Assembly (NCBI GenBank): GCA_030038695.1
Contig: JASHSN010000497.1
Span: 1-9,878 of the forward strand
Source of the DNA: Nitrososphaeraceae archaeon
GTDB lineage: Archaea; Thermoproteota; Nitrososphaeria; Nitrososphaerales; Nitrososphaeraceae
Direction: 5' to 3'
Length of the DNA stretch: 9,878 nt
A program made the position numbers and the translations under genes. Below, piece after piece: positions 7,322 to 9,878 of the stretch (the stretch's first letter is position 1; each line of letters starts with the position of its first letter). The notes under the pieces were generated by a model. It ran no database searches. It was not told the origin of the DNA and was given only the letters and a program-made list of their open reading frames with translations.

Positions 7322-8010
7322 ATGAAGAAAATATGGAGTACAATCTCATTAACGATTATCCTTACGTTAGCTGGAACAGTAACAGCAGCAACTGCCTCTT
7401 CTTTCACTAATAATTCATTTACAACAGCCACACCTATCAAAGAATTGTACTGCTATATCAAGAGAACAATTCTTTCGACCACTACTTCGGCACTTACCCA
7501 AACGCCACTAACCCACCAGAGGAACCCCGGAATAGCATGTTGATTATAGTTACGTGGGATGATTCAGACGGTTGGTATGATCATGTTATGCCGCAAATAG
7601 TAAGCCAATCTAATGATCCTGAACATGATGCTCTACTTGGTAGAACAGGTCTTTGTGGTCATGCTCATACTGGGGAATACCAAGATCGATGTGGATACGG
7701 ACCTCGTTTTCCCTTCTTAGCCATCTCGCCCTATGCAAAAGTAAACTTTGTTGACCACAAAATAACTGACCAGACTTCTATAATTGGATTTGTTGAAGAT
7801 AATTGGGGATTGGGACGAATAGGTAATCAATCCTTTGATGCCAAAGCTGGCTCACTTGCGAATATGTTTGACTTCACTACAGGGGGACAGAGAGCGGGAA
7901 AACTTCTCCTTAATCCTTCAACAGGCTTACGTGGAATGAGTGAAATATATTCATCTATGTTGAAGCCGAGCCATACCACCGCGTATTTTGCAGTAAAAGA
8001 TGCAGATTGA
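7322..8010 (+). pseudogene. Secreted phosphoesterase (phospholipase C/acid phosphatase family), frameshifted and internally deleted
   Basis: The intact family (phosphoesterase PF04185) hydrolyses phosphate esters outside the cell. Here ATG 7322 starts a clear Sec signal peptide (MKKIW, hydrophobic core, cleavage likely near TAATA-SS). At TPIK the frame breaks at 7441-7442. One extra base, most simply an A in AAAA-GA, restores K-R-I-V-L-L-Y, and the next frame gives QENNSFDHYFGTYPNATNPP, the family's N-terminal metal-binding motif. Right after PPEEPRNS the text jumps at about 7525-7545 to IIVTWDDSDGWYDHV, the C-terminal metal-binding motif. Several hundred residues that normally separate the two, including the nucleophile region, are missing. 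The remainder (CGYGPRFPFLAISPYAKVNFVDH, then FVEDNWGLG and SLANMFDF) is well preserved. Two independent lesions make this a pseudogene. The part from ATG 7537 alone would be 157 residues, without signal peptide. Confidence 0.88.
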
Positions 8011-8035
8011 GCCAAACTCGCAGTTCCTCTCTTTG

Positions 8036-9151
8036 CTATTGTCCTGTGTATAGAGGGGTTCCTTTGAAAGTTAGTAATTTTAGCGTATCTTGATCGTGCT
8101 TGACGACTACTGCAGGCAGTGGTACATAACCTAAGTTTGGCGCCAGTTTTTGTCCATCAGTAATTGCCCATGCTATAAAGTCAACAAGCGCTTTTGCTTT
8201 TGCTGGATCTAAACCGGGATTGGTGCTCATGTCTTTGTATAGTAGTAAGTATGTGAAGGTAGCAATGGGGTAACTTTTTGGTCCAGGAGAATTTAACAAT
8301 TGTACTCTGGTCCATGATTGATCGCCTGCTGGTAGATGTTGAGCTACCGGTGAATTGGTGACTGCTGCTTGAGTAGAGTTTAAGGAGGGCGCAGTCCATT
8401 TGCCTGCAGCATTCTGTATGAGAGCGTAAGGAATGTTGCTAGTAAGCGCATAGTTGAGATCTACGTATCCTATGGTATTAGGTGATCCTGTAATAGCATT
8501 AGCGACACCTTCATTATCTGGTACACCTATCCCAGTTGGCCATGAAACTGACTTGGAAGCCCCCACTGTCTGATTCCATGATGGACTTTCCCTAGAAAGA
8601 TAGCTTGTCCATACGTAGGTTGTTCCTGATCCATCGGATCTGTGAACTACTACAATGTTAGAATTTGTTAGATTTACTCCGGGATTTAGCGCCTTTATCT
8701 GTGGATCATTCCATTTTGTTATTTTACCTTGAAAGATGTCAGCAAGAGCTGAACCTGTAAGCTTCAATATTTTGGTTTGAATGGATGGTATGTTATATGC
8801 TACTACTACTGACCCTATTGTTTCTGGGATCTGGACCACTGCTGGAACTTCTTGTCGTTCCTCAGCGGTGAGTGGAGTGTCGGAGGCACCAAAATCCACC
8901 GTCTTTGCAGCGAATTGTTTGACTGCCTCGCCACTTCCTATGGATTGATAGTTAATGTTTACATTGGGGCGATCCTTCTGATATGCAACACGCCAAGTAT
9001 CAATCAGTGGAAATGGAAAGGCAGCGCCTGCTCCATTAATAGTTATTTGTCTTTGAGAAGAGGACTTTTGTATTGCACTTACAGAGATTATTATTGTACA
9101 TAGCATTGCAACTGCAATAAATCCCGATAATCTTTGATTTCTATTTTGCAT
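8036..9151 (-). CDS. pstS: Phosphate-binding protein of the Pst ABC transporter
   Basis: The 371-residue extracytoplasmic solute-binding protein captures phosphate for a PstCAB importer. It starts at ATG 9151-9149 with basic residues, then a hydrophobic signal or anchor segment (about 9-27). C18 is inside the hydrophobic core and not in a good lipobox, so lipoprotein anchoring is doubtful. PstS signatures are GAGAAFPFPLIDTW (40-53), IGSGEAVKQF (71-80, S73), VDFGASDTPL (85-94, D91), IFQGKITKWND, VVHRSDGSGTTYVW (168-181 with R171, S175, G176, T177 as phosphate ligands), PDNEGVA and TIGYVDLNYA. The usual Thr/Ser in GAG-A-[ST]-F is Ala44 here. Length and order are normal. It is convergent with the broken phosphoesterase (25-base gap), consistent with a phosphate-acquisition locus. 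No pstC, pstA, pstB or phoU is seen in the window. Confidence 0.93.
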   Translation of the reverse strand: MQNRNQRLSGFIAVAMLCTIIISVSAIQKSSSQRQITINGAGAAFPFPLIDTWRVAYQKDRPNVNINYQSIGSGEAVKQFAAKTVDFGASDTPLTAEERQEVPAVVQIPETIGSVVVAYNIPSIQTKILKLTGSALADIFQGKITKWNDPQIKALNPGVNLTNSNIVVVHRSDGSGTTYVWTSYLSRESPSWNQTVGASKSVSWPTGIGVPDNEGVANAITGSPNTIGYVDLNYALTSNIPYALIQNAAGKWTAPSLNSTQAAVTNSPVAQHLPAGDQSWTRVQLLNSPGPKSYPIATFTYLLLYKDMSTNPGLDPAKAKALVDFIAWAITDGQKLAPNLGYVPLPAVVVKHDQDTLKLLTFKGTPLYTGQ

Positions 9152-9255
9152 TGTTAATGCCTATTAGAAGAGTCAATAATTATGTTATGGTAATAAATCA
9201 CATAGAATTCTTGTCACAATGCGATCAGGTTTGTGTGTTTCGGATGTTCGGATAG
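9152..9255. promoter_or_regulatory. Upstream region of pstS
   Basis: On the minus strand ATAATTATTGAC (about 9172-9183) is centred about 27 bases before the pstS ATG and could serve a leaderless message. GATTTATTA (9191-9199) is a second candidate giving a short leader. No clear phosphate-response operator could be recognised. Confidence 0.3.
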
Positions 9256-9585
9256 TGCGGCCATAAACAGTGGAACAGCAAGAGGTGGAACCAAGGGCGG
9301 CATCATCATGGAAGTGGTAAAGACGGTATATATGCAAATGGTCGTTCCACAAGCGGCTCTGCAGATGGAAAGTTAGCTAACGGTTTGTTTGAAAGATGCA
9401 TGGTCTAGCCTTGTCAACAGAATGACGGTGATTTTGGGTTCCGTGGTCATGAGTATGGCGGTGACCGTGGGTTCCGTGGTCATGAGTATGGCAGTGACCG
9501 TGGGTTCGGTGGTCAACAGAATGACGGTAATCAACCCGTAGACAATGTACATCATACATCACAAGGTGAGTCGACGAATTTCTAA
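9256..9585 (+). pseudogene. Probable relic of a Gly/His/Asn-rich repeat protein
   Basis: On the plus strand one frame stays open from after a TAG (9253-9255) to TAA (9583-9585), broken only by a TAG at 9406-9408. The first 50 codons read as low-complexity text (RHHHGSGKDG, STSGSADGKLANG). The next 58 contain an 11-residue repeat of the form G-[HQ]-[EQ]-[YN]-[GD]-[GS]-D-[RF]-G-F-[RG]. Both halves share the same biased, hydrophilic composition, and this is what suggests one former gene. The text recalls Gly-rich proteins with SGSADGG/ANGG-like repeats that I associate from memory with thaumarchaeal genomes; this is recollection, not a search. There is no start codon or promoter in place. Alternative: a chance reading opposite a minus-strand gene. 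Confidence 0.35.
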
Positions 9586-9877
9586 AGACATTACTCATGT
9601 CACCGCTTGTTGTGGGTATGGATGTATTTGAAAATGTCGTCTTATTACCTGTTGTTGCTATAGTTGTCGTGGTGCCTGGAAGCGTGACTGTATCCATTTT
9701 ATTCCTGTCACCAGCTGTTGTATTTACTGTTGAAGGATTAGCTGTTGTATTTACTGTTGAAGGATTAGCTGTTGTATTTACTGTTGAAGGATTAGCTGTT
9801 GTATTTACTGTTGAAGGATTAGCTGTTGTATTTACTGTTGAAGGATTAGCTGTTGTATTTACTGTTGAAGGATTAGC
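9377..9877 (-). CDS. Thr/Asn-rich surface protein with nonapeptide repeats, N-terminus beyond right edge
   Basis: This minus-strand frame enters from the right edge and stops at a TAG (9379-9377), 166 residues in the window. It begins with six identical NPSTVNTTA nonapeptides, then GDRNKMDTVTLPGTTTTIATT and a Ser/Thr-rich stretch ending TTSGDMSN. N-glycosylation sequons are frequent (NTT in each repeat, then NKT, NTS, NSS), as expected of an archaeal cell-surface or S-layer-associated glycoprotein. From about 9585 leftward the text changes to a His-rich tail (HGHRHTHDHGT-type repeats) encoded by the antisense of a different repeat block. That tail may be accidental read-through. An ATG at 9697 exists, but the frame is open well upstream, so it is probably internal. 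The opposite strand is also open across the repeats as a Val-rich text, which is the usual mirror of Thr codons. Confidence 0.5.
   Translation of the reverse strand, partial: ANPSTVNTTANPSTVNTTANPSTVNTTANPSTVNTTANPSTVNTTANPSTVNTTAGDRNKMDTVTLPGTTTTIATTGNKTTFSNTSIPTTSGDMSNVFRNSSTHLVMYDVHCLRVDYRHSVDHRTHGHCHTHDHGTHGHRHTHDHGTQNHRHSVDKARPCIFQTNR
9413..9535 (+). repeat. 33-base tandem repeat block, about 3.7 units
   Basis: Units begin at 9413, 9446, 9479 and 9512 (last one partial). A 17-base sequence beginning GTCAACAGAATG is identical at 9413 and 9512, exactly three periods apart. The two middle units are nearly identical to each other (starting GTCATGAGTATGGC). The period is 11 codons, so every frame that lacks a stop is repeated. 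The block is visibly more GC-rich than the surrounding DNA. Confidence 0.85.
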
Positions 9878-9878
9878 T
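9713..9878 (-). repeat. 27-base tandem repeat, six perfect copies, continuing past the edge
   Basis: Perfect units begin at 9713, 9740, 9767, 9794, 9821 and 9848, and the first four bases of a seventh reach the window end. Each unit encodes NPSTVNTTA on the minus strand. The absence of any substitution between copies points to recent expansion or active homogenisation, or to a collapsed or expanded assembly. Confidence 0.97.

Noticed and set aside
9075..9125. Possible lipobox in the PstS signal peptide
   Set aside because: C18 sits within the hydrophobic core after Ala-Met-Leu and lacks the small residues of a lipobox.
9597..9878. Plus-strand Val-rich reading through the 27-base repeat (AVVFTVEGL units)
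   Set aside because: Val-rich text is the expected mirror of Thr codons; the minus strand has regular glycosylation sequons and is preferred, though not proven.
9413..9878. CRISPR array
   Set aside because: Repeats are head-to-tail without unique spacers and keep a codon-multiple period, so they are coding tandem repeats.

Overview
The window looks like archaeal DNA, most likely from an AT-rich ammonia-oxidising thaumarchaeon (Nitrososphaeria, of the Nitrososphaera or Nitrosocosmicus type). This is inferred from gene content and promoter style: TATA-like boxes lie about 25-30 bases before several start codons (leaderless transcripts), ATA and AGA codons are common, genes are mostly monocistronic, and there are F420-type oxidoreductase, DUF169, stand-alone receiver and PstS genes. 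No rRNA, tRNA, CRISPR array or transposase was seen.

Layout. Positions 1-1537 (minus) hold the first 512 residues of a large protein cut by the left edge. It has a GHKL/topoisomerase VI-B-like ATPase N-terminus with an altered glycine motif, and is the most unusual intact gene here. After a 540-base gap comes a luciferase-like (LLM, probably F420-dependent) oxidoreductase (2078-2977, plus). A small ChuX/HutX-like haem-family protein converges on it (3173-3592, minus; an internal start is favoured because a strong TATA box lies inside the longer reading). A zinc alcohol dehydrogenase (4021-5024, plus) is split by a one-base loss near 4291. A DUF169 protein (5560-6285, plus) follows a gap that ends in short tandem repeats, and a single-domain response regulator (6362-6811, minus) faces it.

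The right part concerns phosphate and the cell surface. A secreted phosphoesterase of the phospholipase C/acid phosphatase family (7322-8010, plus) is clearly broken: it has a one-base frameshift and a large in-frame loss of its catalytic middle. Only 25 bases away and convergent is an intact PstS phosphate-binding protein (8036-9151, minus). The last 700 bases are repeat-rich. A minus-strand reading entering from the right edge has at least six identical nonapeptides, NPSTVNTTA, rich in N-glycosylation sequons. It then runs into a 33-base repeat block (9413-9535). The plus strand of this block reads as a worn Gly/His/Asn-rich protein interrupted by a stop, so the block is probably a relic of a different, oppositely oriented surface-protein gene.

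How the genes relate. They do not form one operon. The plausible functional link is phosphate scavenging (phosphoesterase plus PstS), with the enzyme half lost. The other themes are redox enzymes (LLM, ADH) and gene decay, with two one-base deletions, one internal deletion and one relic repeat gene. No complete new system is visible. The best lead is the VI-B-like ATPase, whose partner, if any, would lie beyond the left edge.
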